From the NCBI GenBank assembly GCA_028693555.1, contig JAQUVD010000004.1, positions 1 to 64,000 on the forward strand: a DNA stretch of 64,000 nt. Direction: 5' to 3'. Both the position numbers and the translations under genes were made by a program. Origin of the DNA: Hespellia sp. Its GTDB lineage: Bacteria; Bacillota; Clostridia; Lachnospirales; Lachnospiraceae. Below, in pieces: positions 55,234-62,368 of this stretch. Under the pieces are notes generated by a model. The model did not search any database, had not been told where the DNA came from, and was given only the letters and a program-made list of their open reading frames with translations. Each line of letters opens with the position of its first letter. Within the stretch, counting starts at the first letter, position 1.

Positions 55234-55260
55234 GGCCTTATGATGACAAGTCATAAGGCC
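55234..55260 (+). promoter_or_regulatory. Perfect hairpin between the shell genes and pduL
   Basis: GGCCTTATGA (55234-55243) and TCATAAGGCC (55251-55260) flank TGACAAG. No T-tract follows. It may stabilise the 3' end of the shell-gene mRNA or act as a processing site. It also buries an in-frame ATG at 55240. Confidence 0.6.
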
Positions 55261-55308
55261 GAAAGGCTATCAGAATTTGCTCATTACGAGGAAAGAGTAG
55301 GTGTCGAT

Positions 55309-55953
55309 TTGGAGACAAAAAATATTGAATTGATTACTCGCATGGTCATGGAGGCTGTTGCGAAAGAAGATACGTCTGATTCTGGGTTTTTGGTGCCAAT
55401 CGGTGTATCAGCAAGACATATCCATCTCACGCAGGAGCATGTAGAAGCTCTTTTTGGATCTGGATATCAATTAACGAAGAAAAAAGAACTTATGGGTGGG
55501 CAGTTTGCATCAAATGAGACTGTGACCATTGTAGGTTTAAAGCTTAGAGCTATAGAAAATGTCAGAATCTTAGGACCTGTAAGAAAAGCTTCTCAAGTTG
55601 AAATCTCAGCGACAGATGCTGTTAAATTAGGAGTCAAAGCTCCAATCCGCGAATCAGGTAAGATCGCGGGCTCCGCACCGGTTGCAGTTGTCGGACCAAA
55701 AGGTGCACTCTACTTACAGGAAGGCTGCATTATCGCAATGAGACATATTCACATGTCGCCAAAAGATGCACAGGCAGCCGGAGTACACGATGGTGACATC
55801 GTATCAGTAAAGGCAGATAACGAAAGAGGAACCATCTTTAATCACGTAAAGATCAGAGTGGATGACAGTTTCACGTTAGAGATGCATATTGATACAGATG
55901 AGGCGAATGCATGTAAGATTTCAACAGGACAGACAGTAACAATTATCAAATAG
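55309..55953 (+). CDS. pduL: Phosphate propanoyltransferase (PduL)
   Basis: About 214 residues from TTG 55309 (237 if ATG 55240 is used). Two PduL domains: VPIGVSARHIHLTQEHVEALFG and AMRHIHMSPKDAQAAGVHDGD supply the zinc-binding histidines. It converts propionyl-CoA and phosphate to propionyl phosphate and recycles CoA inside the shell. The N-terminal NIELITRMVMEAVAKE is an encapsulation-type helix. The TTG has AGGTG five bases upstream, while ATG 55240 lies within a stable hairpin without a ribosome site, so the shorter start is favoured. Confidence 0.88.
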   Translation: METKNIELITRMVMEAVAKEDTSDSGFLVPIGVSARHIHLTQEHVEALFGSGYQLTKKKELMGGQFASNETVTIVGLKLRAIENVRILGPVRKASQVEISATDAVKLGVKAPIRESGKIAGSAPVAVVGPKGALYLQEGCIIAMRHIHMSPKDAQAAGVHDGDIVSVKADNERGTIFNHVKIRVDDSFTLEMHIDTDEANACKISTGQTVTIIK

Positions 55954-55985
55954 ACAGTAAATGATGAAGGTAGATGGAGGAAGAT

Positions 55986-56249
55986 ATGGTTATTGGTAAA
56001 GTAGTGGGAAGCATTGTTTCCACAAGAAAAAGTGAGAAACTGGTTGGCAACAAATTTATGATTGTAGAGCCACTGGATCATATGAAAGCATCTACTACAT
56101 CTACAAATCAATTTGTTGCAATTGATAATATCGGAGCAGGCATTGGAGAAATTGTTCTGGTGGCACAGGGCAGCGCAGCAAGAATCGGTTGTGGATGCGA
56201 GAATGCCCCAGTTGATGCAGCTATCGTAGGAATTGTAGACCAAGCATAG
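55986..56249 (+). CDS. eutN: BMC-P pentameric vertex protein (EutN/CcmL type)
   Basis: 87 residues: MVIGKVVGSIVSTRKSEKLVGNKFMIVEP, then GIGEIVLVAQGSAAR and PVDAAIVGIVD, the standard EutN/CcmL barrel. Pentamers close the vertices of the polyhedral shell. ATG 55986 has GGAGG five bases upstream; an in-frame ATG at 55974 lies before that site. It is the only vertex gene seen in the window. Confidence 0.94.
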   Translation: MVIGKVVGSIVSTRKSEKLVGNKFMIVEPLDHMKASTTSTNQFVAIDNIGAGIGEIVLVAQGSAARIGCGCENAPVDAAIVGIVDQA

Positions 56250-56256
56250 GAGTGAA

Positions 56257-57597
56257 ATGAAAAGCATGAACATTAAGGAATTGAGCAATGTCATCCGTGA
56301 AGCAGGTGTTGTCGGAGCCGGTGGAGCCGGATTTCCAACATATGTGAAAATGGATGAAAGAGCAAATACCATAATCATGAACTGTGCAGAATGTGAGCCT
56401 TTATTGAAGCTGCATAGACAGCTATTAGAGCAGTATGCATATGAGATCATGAAAACATTTAATCTGATTGCTGAAACTGTAAAAGCAGACGAAGCAATTA
56501 TCGGAATTAAAAAAGAGTATAAGGCAACGGTTCAGGCATTGAATAAATATATCGACGAATTTCCAAAAGTTCGCATCCATTTATTAGATGGTGTTTATCC
56601 AATGGGTGATGAAGTTGTATTGATTTATGAAGCAACAGGAAGAGTTGTTCGTCCGGGTGGACTTCCAATCGAGGAAGGCATCGCTGTATTTAACGTAGAG
56701 ACAATCTACAACGTATACAGAGCGTTGGAACAGAATACACCTGTTGTAGACAAAGTTGTATCCATTGTTGCTGAAGTAGAGCATCCTGTTACAGTAAGAG
56801 TACCGATTGGATGTACCATCGAAGAAGTCGTAGCTTTAGCCGGAAAAACAACGGTCAAAGACCCTGTATATCTTGTTGGCGGACCTATGATGGGAAACAT
56901 TGGAACCGGATCACAGCCAGTTACTAAGACAACAAATGCAATCTTAGTATTGCCACCGGATCACTATCTGGTTAAGAAGAAAAACAGTAATCCATCCATC
57001 GAGATGAATCGTGCAGCTTCTATTTGCTGTCAGTGTCAGATGTGTACAGATCTTTGTCCAAGACATGCACTGGGACATCCAATTCAGCCACATCTCTTTA
57101 TGAGAGCGGCATCGAACAAGGATTTCCGTGATGTGAATCCATATATCAATACCATGTTCTGTTCTTCTTGCGGATTATGTGAATTATTCTCATGTCCACA
57201 GGGACTTTCACCGAGATCGCTTATGGCAGTATACAAAGGCGGCCTTCGCAAAGCCGGTGTAAAACCACCGCAGGGTGTTGTACCGTCTCCTGTAAAAGAA
57301 TCAAGAGAGTACAGAAAAGCACCGGAAGAGAGACTGGAAGCGCGTTTGGGATTACATAAATACAATGTAGATGCTCCACTTAGTGATACCGTTGTTTCAA
57401 TGGATAAAGTAAAAATCCTTTTAGGACAGCATATCGGAGCGCCTGCGAAAGCAATCGTGAAAAAAGGCGATATGGTAACAACAGGGCAGATGATTGGACA
57501 GCCTGCAGATGGTCTAAGCGTTGGAATTCACGCTTCCATCAGTGGTAAGGTAACAGATGTAGGCGATTCATATATTGTGATCAGTAAGACAAAGTAG
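56257..57597 (+). CDS. PduS/RnfC-type flavin and Fe-S electron-transfer protein
   Basis: 446 residues. N-terminal GVVGAGGAGFPTYVK and NCAECEP fit the RnfC/Nqo1-like flavin/NADH domain, followed by a SLBB-like region. Two [4Fe-4S] ferredoxin motifs come next: Cys257/258, 260, 263, 267 (CCQCQMCTDLC) and Cys302, 305, 308, 313. A C-terminal barrel-sandwich-like end (VGIHASISGKVTDVGDSYI) follows. In pdu systems PduS reduces cobalamin, but this locus has no B12 enzyme. It more likely moves electrons across the shell through the adjacent PduT-like protein. Confidence 0.85.
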   Translation: MKSMNIKELSNVIREAGVVGAGGAGFPTYVKMDERANTIIMNCAECEPLLKLHRQLLEQYAYEIMKTFNLIAETVKADEAIIGIKKEYKATVQALNKYIDEFPKVRIHLLDGVYPMGDEVVLIYEATGRVVRPGGLPIEEGIAVFNVETIYNVYRALEQNTPVVDKVVSIVAEVEHPVTVRVPIGCTIEEVVALAGKTTVKDPVYLVGGPMMGNIGTGSQPVTKTTNAILVLPPDHYLVKKKNSNPSIEMNRAASICCQCQMCTDLCPRHALGHPIQPHLFMRAASNKDFRDVNPYINTMFCSSCGLCELFSCPQGLSPRSLMAVYKGGLRKAGVKPPQGVVPSPVKESREYRKAPEERLEARLGLHKYNVDAPLSDTVVSMDKVKILLGQHIGAPAKAIVKKGDMVTTGQMIGQPADGLSVGIHASISGKVTDVGDSYIVISKTK

Positions 57598-57610
57598 GAG
57601 GACGTAACTG

Positions 57611-58159
57611 ATGAGTAAAGCAATAGGAATGATAGAATTTAAAACGGTAGCGTCTGGTATCACGGCTGCAGATGCCATGGTTAAGACAGCACAAGTTGAG
57701 ATTGTGGAAGCACAGACCGTTTGTCCTGGAAAATACATTGCAATTGTAACCGGTGATTTAAGTGCAGTAAAGGCCGCAGTTGACGCTGCGAAGGCAATGT
57801 ATCCGGAACATTTGATTGACAGCTTTGTTTTGGGTAATCCTCACGAGGATATTTTCCCGGCAATTTATGGAGCTTCTAATGTTGAGGATGTCAGTGCGTT
57901 AGGTATTCTCGAGACATATGATGCTGCTTCAATTATCGTAGCGGCAGATATGGCAGCAAAGACTTCGATTGTACAGTTAATCGAATTACGTATTGCAAAA
58001 GGTATGTGTGGTAAATCATATATGTTATTGACAGGTGAAGTGTCAGCAGTACAGGCTGCGATTGATAAATCCAAAGCAGCGATTGCAGATGATGGTATGT
58101 TCCTGGATTCTTCTGTCATCGCACATCCGGACAAACAGATGATTCAATCAATCTTGTAA
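57611..58159 (+). CDS. BMC-T tandem-domain shell protein (PduT type)
   Basis: 182 residues with two BMC domains (about 3-85 and 96-182), forming a pseudohexameric trimer. Cys38 in AQTVCPGKY occupies the position of the Fe-S ligand cysteine in PduT, so a [4Fe-4S] cluster in the pore is plausible. It directly follows the PduS-type gene, the expected electron-transfer partner. A second cysteine (GMCGKSY) lies in the second domain's pore region. Confidence 0.92.
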   Translation: MSKAIGMIEFKTVASGITAADAMVKTAQVEIVEAQTVCPGKYIAIVTGDLSAVKAAVDAAKAMYPEHLIDSFVLGNPHEDIFPAIYGASNVEDVSALGILETYDAASIIVAADMAAKTSIVQLIELRIAKGMCGKSYMLLTGEVSAVQAAIDKSKAAIADDGMFLDSSVIAHPDKQMIQSIL

Positions 58160-58198
58160 TGAGATTTGCTAATTTATCCGAAAGGAGCGACAGATATT

Positions 58199-58960
58199 AT
58201 GCTTGCATTAGAAAGACGAAATCTTATCTTAGAAAAGTTGCAGGAAGATAAGCGCGTTGTAGTCAGTGAACTCAGTCAGTTATATGGCGTATCTGAAGAA
58301 ACGATCCGAAGAGACCTGGACAAATTAGATAAAGATGGATTAGCAATTAAAAGTTATGGCGGAGCGGTAATCGATGAGAATAATAACATCGATATGCCGT
58401 TCAACGTCAGAAAGAAAAGTAACGTGACCGGCAAACAGAAGATTGCAGATCTTGTTGCATCCCTTGTAGAGGATGGAGACCATGTGATGATGGATGCCAG
58501 TTCTACCAGTGTTTTTGTTGCTAAAGCATTAAAGAATAAAGAGCGGCTTACGATTATTACAAATTCCATAGAAATTATCATCGAACTCTCAGATGTATCC
58601 GGCTGGAATATCATTTCCTCCGGTGGAAGTCTCAAGGAAGGTTATCTTGCGTTGGTTGGACCAAAGGCCGTAGCCGGAATTAGTTCGTATAATGTGGAAA
58701 AGACAATTATATCTTGTAAAGCTTTCGATCTAAAAAAAGGATTTTCCGATGCAAACGAAGAATTGTCACAGGCGAAGCAGACCATGCTTCATGCTGGAAA
58801 AGAATGCATTTTGGCAGTCGATTCAAAGAAATTTGAAAAATTTGCATTTGCTAAAGTCGGAGATTTAAATGATATTGATATTTTGGTGACAGATATGAAG
58901 CCATCAGAAAAGTTTCTGAAGTTATGTAAAGAGAAGAATGTAAAATGTATGTATCCGTAA
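58199..58960 (+). CDS. DeoR-family transcription regulator
   Basis: 253 residues. The N-terminal DeoR helix-turn-helix is clear (VVVSELSQLYGVSEETIRRDLDKL, then GGAV). The C-terminal sugar-phosphate sensor resembles ribose-5-phosphate isomerase (MMDASSTSVFVAKAL, SGGSLKEGYLALVG). It probably represses both BMC promoters and responds to a pathway phosphate such as fuculose or rhamnulose 1-phosphate, or DHAP. ATG 58199 follows AAAGGAG. Confidence 0.88.
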   Translation: MLALERRNLILEKLQEDKRVVVSELSQLYGVSEETIRRDLDKLDKDGLAIKSYGGAVIDENNNIDMPFNVRKKSNVTGKQKIADLVASLVEDGDHVMMDASSTSVFVAKALKNKERLTIITNSIEIIIELSDVSGWNIISSGGSLKEGYLALVGPKAVAGISSYNVEKTIISCKAFDLKKGFSDANEELSQAKQTMLHAGKECILAVDSKKFEKFAFAKVGDLNDIDILVTDMKPSEKFLKLCKEKNVKCMYP

Positions 58961-58983
58961 GCGGATAATAGGGAGTAAGTCAT

Positions 58984-60129
58984 ATGAAGACATTTAAGTT
59001 AGATACAGTAATACATTATGGAGACAATGCCCTTGGACGATTGAGTGAGATTCCATACAAGAGAGTACTGATTATTACAGATCCTTTTATTGCAAAAGGA
59101 CCAATGATTAGTATGATTACAGCTCCATTAAAAAAAGGTGGAATCGAATATGATATTTTCTTTGACGTCGTGCCTGATGCACCGATTGAAAAGATTATCG
59201 TAGGTGTTAAGAAATTCCTAGAATATGAGCCGGAAGCAGTGATTGCAGTCGGTGGTGGCTCTGCAATCGACTCGTCAAAATCAATTCGTGAATTTGCATT
59301 TAAGGCGAATCCTTACGGGGAAGTTGGACTGATTGCAATTCCAACGACAAGTGGAACGGGATCAGAAGTGACATCATTTGCAGTTGTGAATGATACAAAA
59401 GCACAGATCAAGTATCCGTTGGTTTCGGACAGTCTGACCGCAGATGAAGCAATTCTCGATGCAGAATTAGTAAAGAGTGTACCGCCTTCTATTACAGCAG
59501 ATACGGGAATGGATGTGTTCACGCATGCACTTGAGGCATATGTGAGCTCCGAGCATAATGAATTTGCTTCTGCTTTGGCAGAAAAGGCAATTGAAATCTG
59601 TGGAGTATTTTTACTTCGTGCATATCTGGATGGATCAGATACGCATGCGAGGCAGAAGATGCATGTTGCATCCTGTCTGGCCGGTATATCATTTAATTCT
59701 GCTTCGTTAGGAATCACACATAGCATGGCGCATCAGTTAGGTGCTCAATTCCATATTCCACACGGACGTGCAAATGCCATGTTACTGCCACTGATTATTG
59801 AATTCAATTCAGATATTCATACATCAAGTAAGAGCAAGAAAGAATATGATCCGGTCGTAAAGAGATATGCAACGGTCGCACATACATTGGGACTTAGCAG
59901 TTATAATAAGATTATGAGTGTACGTTCTCTTGTGAACTGGGTACAGTTCATGTTGAAAGAAATGAAGATTCCACAGCATATTTCGGAAATCGGAACGATT
60001 ACGGTGGATCAATATATGAGCAAAGTAAGCGTTATGGCAGATGCTGCATTAGCAGATGCATGTACAGTAACGAATCCAAGAGTCCCTACAAAAGAGGACA
60101 TTATGAAACTATATCAGAAGCTTTGGTAG
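58984..60129 (+). CDS. Iron-dependent alcohol dehydrogenase (PduQ/EutG type)
   Basis: 381 residues of the group III alcohol dehydrogenase family. NAD-binding GGGSAIDSSKS is followed by PTTSGTGSEVTSFAVV, and metal-ligand segments DVFTHALEAYVS, HSMAHQLGAQFHIPHGRAN are intact. Likely 1-propanol dehydrogenase, or lactaldehyde reductase as in FucO. Unlike the zinc enzyme at 52674 it has no obvious targeting extension. GGAG precedes ATG 58984; the ParA gene follows by 23 bases. Confidence 0.9.
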   Translation: MKTFKLDTVIHYGDNALGRLSEIPYKRVLIITDPFIAKGPMISMITAPLKKGGIEYDIFFDVVPDAPIEKIIVGVKKFLEYEPEAVIAVGGGSAIDSSKSIREFAFKANPYGEVGLIAIPTTSGTGSEVTSFAVVNDTKAQIKYPLVSDSLTADEAILDAELVKSVPPSITADTGMDVFTHALEAYVSSEHNEFASALAEKAIEICGVFLLRAYLDGSDTHARQKMHVASCLAGISFNSASLGITHSMAHQLGAQFHIPHGRANAMLLPLIIEFNSDIHTSSKSKKEYDPVVKRYATVAHTLGLSSYNKIMSVRSLVNWVQFMLKEMKIPQHISEIGTITVDQYMSKVSVMADAALADACTVTNPRVPTKEDIMKLYQKLW

Positions 60130-60152
60130 GTTTTAAACGAGGTGTGGAACGT

Positions 60153-60938
60153 ATGACAACAACGATTTGTTTTGCAAACAATAAAGGCGGAAGTGGAAAA
60201 TCCACTTCCTGTTCTAATATAGGATATGCACTCTCGGCGATGGGAAAAAAGGTACTCATGATTGATGGCGATATGCAGCTCAATTTGTCACTTTCGTTCT
60301 TTGATGAGGATGATGTACTTGCGTATGCCAGCAGTGGTGAGAATCTATATGAAGCAATCAAGAATCAAAAAGATCTGACGGATTATATCATCCATACGAA
60401 ATATGAGAATCTTGATTTGATTCCGTCTTCAACGCTGATGAGTTCTATTGAATATGAATTATTTACAAAATGGCAGAGAGAATTCATCCTAAAAAAATGT
60501 TTAAAATCAATTCAGGAATCAGAAGTTTATGATTATATATTGATTGACGCACCGCCGACACTTGGTGGATGGGTGATGAATATTCTGATTGCATCTGATT
60601 ATCTGATCATTCCGGTCGAGGCGAGCCCATGGGGGTTGTTCGGTCTTGCGAATATGTTTGAATATTTCAGGGCGGTTCAAGAGATGGCACCGAATCTGAA
60701 ATTGATGGGAATTGCAGTCACAAAGGTTGACATGAGAAAGAGCTACTTTAAGCAGACAATCGAGACGCTGCATGAACTGGAAGGGGTTCATATCTTTGAT
60801 TCATGTATTCGCGTAGACAGTTCGGTGGAATGGTCACAGGATAACAGTGCACCAGTTGTTGCATATAAAAAAAGCAGTAGAAGCGCAAAAGAGTATATGG
60901 AATTAGCCAAGGAGGTAGAAAACTATGGCAGTAGGTAA
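60153..60938 (+). CDS. ParA/MinD-family ATPase in the BMC operon
   Basis: 261 residues. Deviant Walker A NNKGGSGKST near residue 11 with the signature lysine, LMIDGD (Walker A'), and DYILIDAPPTLGG (Walker B) define a ParA-type dimerising ATPase. There is no N-terminal DNA-binding extension. Its place in the BMC operon suggests nucleoid-based positioning of shells, as McdA does for carboxysomes. ATG 60153 follows GAGGTG. Its 3' end overlaps the next gene by 14 bases. Confidence 0.87.
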   Translation: MTTTICFANNKGGSGKSTSCSNIGYALSAMGKKVLMIDGDMQLNLSLSFFDEDDVLAYASSGENLYEAIKNQKDLTDYIIHTKYENLDLIPSSTLMSSIEYELFTKWQREFILKKCLKSIQESEVYDYILIDAPPTLGGWVMNILIASDYLIIPVEASPWGLFGLANMFEYFRAVQEMAPNLKLMGIAVTKVDMRKSYFKQTIETLHELEGVHIFDSCIRVDSSVEWSQDNSAPVVAYKKSSRSAKEYMELAKEVENYGSR

Positions 60939-61221
60939 AGGAAGCATCAATCGTGTATCAAAAGCGGTAGACGAAAAAATCGTTACACCGGTAGAAGCAA
61001 AATCGGTGGAAGAAAAGAAAGAGGCTGCTGTAAAAGCGACAGCAGTAAAGAAGCCTGCAGCAAAGGCCACAGCGAAAACTCCAGCTAAGAAAACTACATC
61101 GCGAAAACCGGCAGCTAAAAAAACTGTGGTTTCAAAACCAAGTGCTCAGGTTGAAAAAATAATCGGTAAAAAAGAGGTACATTATGGTGTGGGATCTACA
61201 CTTCCGACATTCCTGATGTAA
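60925..61221 (+). CDS. Lys/Ala-rich small protein, putative ParA partner
   Basis: 98 residues, no recognised family. Residues 27-75 are low-complexity and strongly basic, with repeated KPAAK/TAKTPAKK/RKPAAKK blocks, similar in style to histone-tail-like DNA- or polyanion-binding segments and probably disordered. A short non-repetitive tail (VHYGVGSTLPTFLM, 85-98) may be a docking motif. A strong AAGGAGG lies before ATG 60925 inside parA, so it is certainly translated with it. It may link BMC cargo or shell to ParA, as McdB does, but it has no tryptophan and no McdB likeness. Confidence 0.75.
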   Translation: MAVGKGSINRVSKAVDEKIVTPVEAKSVEEKKEAAVKATAVKKPAAKATAKTPAKKTTSRKPAAKKTVVSKPSAQVEKIIGKKEVHYGVGSTLPTFLM

Positions 61222-61244
61222 TTAAAGTCAAACAGTTATGAATC

Positions 61245-61291
61245 AAAGCTGTATTTATGTATAGAATTTTCTAGCATAGATACAGCTTTTT
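61245..61291 (+). terminator. Terminator at the right edge of the BMC operon
   Basis: AAAGCTGTAT (61245-61254) pairs with ATACAGCTTT (61280-61289) with further inner pairing, followed by TT. Confidence 0.8.
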
Positions 61292-61303
61292 GTTTGCCAA
61301 TCA

Positions 61304-62158
61304 TTAAAAATTATTGCGATACTCCGTTGGTGTCATATGCATGGAGTCTTTGAAGCAGCGAATATAAGTTAATGAATTATTAAAGCCCACCTCAGAGGAA
61401 ATTGCATTGATAGACAATTTCGAATAAGTTAAGAGTTCCTTTGATTTATTTACTCGATATTCATTTAAATATTTGTGAACAGGTATTCCAATGTGTGCGG
61501 TAAATATTTTACAAAAATAGTATTTTGATAAATTAACCTCCTGACATATTTTATCAATTGTCAAATCGTGTTTATAATTCGCTGCTATATATTTCAATGC
61601 ATTATTGATATCTGTTTCCTGCACTGGAGTATAAGTTTTTGCTTTGGCAACATCAAAAGTCACTTCGTAAAGTTCATGAAACAGCATATGAATCAATAAG
61701 CAGGCATCCATATTAAATTTTTCTCCGGCATTGATGTCCATATTTGCAAATTCTATAAAATTACTTAGAATATTAGTTAATGGATTAATGGTTAATACAT
61801 TATTTTTGGTTCGAATCAGATTATAAAATAGTTTTGTATAGGATCCGGAAACAATGATATAAAAATACTCCCATGCTGCACTGGAACGGGAAAAGTATAA
61901 TGGAGTATTGCAGGCTGAAATGATGATGTGATGGGGTTGAATAAATTTTGTCGAGGTGTGTTTTGAAAAACGTGTCACCCCGGAATAGGAATATAAAATT
62001 AAAATATCGGAATAAGATCGATCTAATCCAAAAGATAATTTCTTATCGTTACCAAATCCATACTCCTTTAAATACAACGGATATTTTTCTAATGTATTGG
62101 GAGAGGGATTTATATAGTGTATATAATTTTCTGGCATGTCCTGTTTCGGAATTAACAT
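61304..62158 (-). CDS. AraC-family transcription regulator
   Basis: 284 residues. The N-terminal cupin-like sugar-binding region (about 1-160) is followed by a C-terminal double helix-turn-helix: LTIDKICQEVNLSKYYFCKIF and LSINAISSEVGFNNSLTYIRCFKDSMHMTPTEYR. Divergent from the sugar ABC importer, it probably activates it in response to the sugar. The start at 62158 is eight bases from AAGGAG; the ATG at 62164 is too close. The gene is notably AT-rich (many Asn, Ile, Lys codons) compared with its neighbours. Confidence 0.88.
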   Translation of the reverse strand: MLIPKQDMPENYIHYINPSPNTLEKYPLYLKEYGFGNDKKLSFGLDRSYSDILILYSYSGVTRFSKHTSTKFIQPHHIIISACNTPLYFSRSSAAWEYFYIIVSGSYTKLFYNLIRTKNNVLTINPLTNILSNFIEFANMDINAGEKFNMDACLLIHMLFHELYEVTFDVAKAKTYTPVQETDINNALKYIAANYKHDLTIDKICQEVNLSKYYFCKIFTAHIGIPVHKYLNEYRVNKSKELLTYSKLSINAISSEVGFNNSLTYIRCFKDSMHMTPTEYRNNF

Positions 62159-62241
62159 TGTCATTCTCCTTTTGTTGAATTTACAAATAAGCACAATAAA
62201 AGTATAACATTATAGGAAAAAATGTCAATAATATATAAAAT

Positions 62242-62270
62242 AGCAAGAACTATATGCGATAAAGCAAGAA
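62242..62270 (+). promoter_or_regulatory. Candidate AraC operator (direct repeat)
   Basis: AGCAAGAA occurs at 62242-62249 and again at 62263-62270, exactly 21 bases apart (two helical turns), between the AraC gene and the ABC operon. That geometry suits an AraC-type dimer. No clear -35/-10 was assigned for the ABC operon. Confidence 0.5.
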
Positions 62271-62368
62271 ATGATATTGATTAACGCTGGATGATAGATG
62301 AAAATGTGCTTAAGCATTTCGAGAAAAGCGAACGAAATTTAGTTAAATTTATTAGGAGAGGAGACATT

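Noticed and set aside
55234-55260. Rho-independent terminator before pduL
   Set aside because: The stem is perfect but no T-tract follows, and pduL has no separate promoter in sight.
56257-57597. Evidence for a cobalamin-dependent pathway from the PduS homologue
   Set aside because: No B12 dehydratase, reactivase or cobalamin genes or riboswitch were seen in the window.
60925-61221. Canonical McdB or a histone-like DNA-binding protein
   Set aside because: There is no tryptophan or McdB-like pattern, and no folded HU domain; only the Lys/Ala-rich style is shared.
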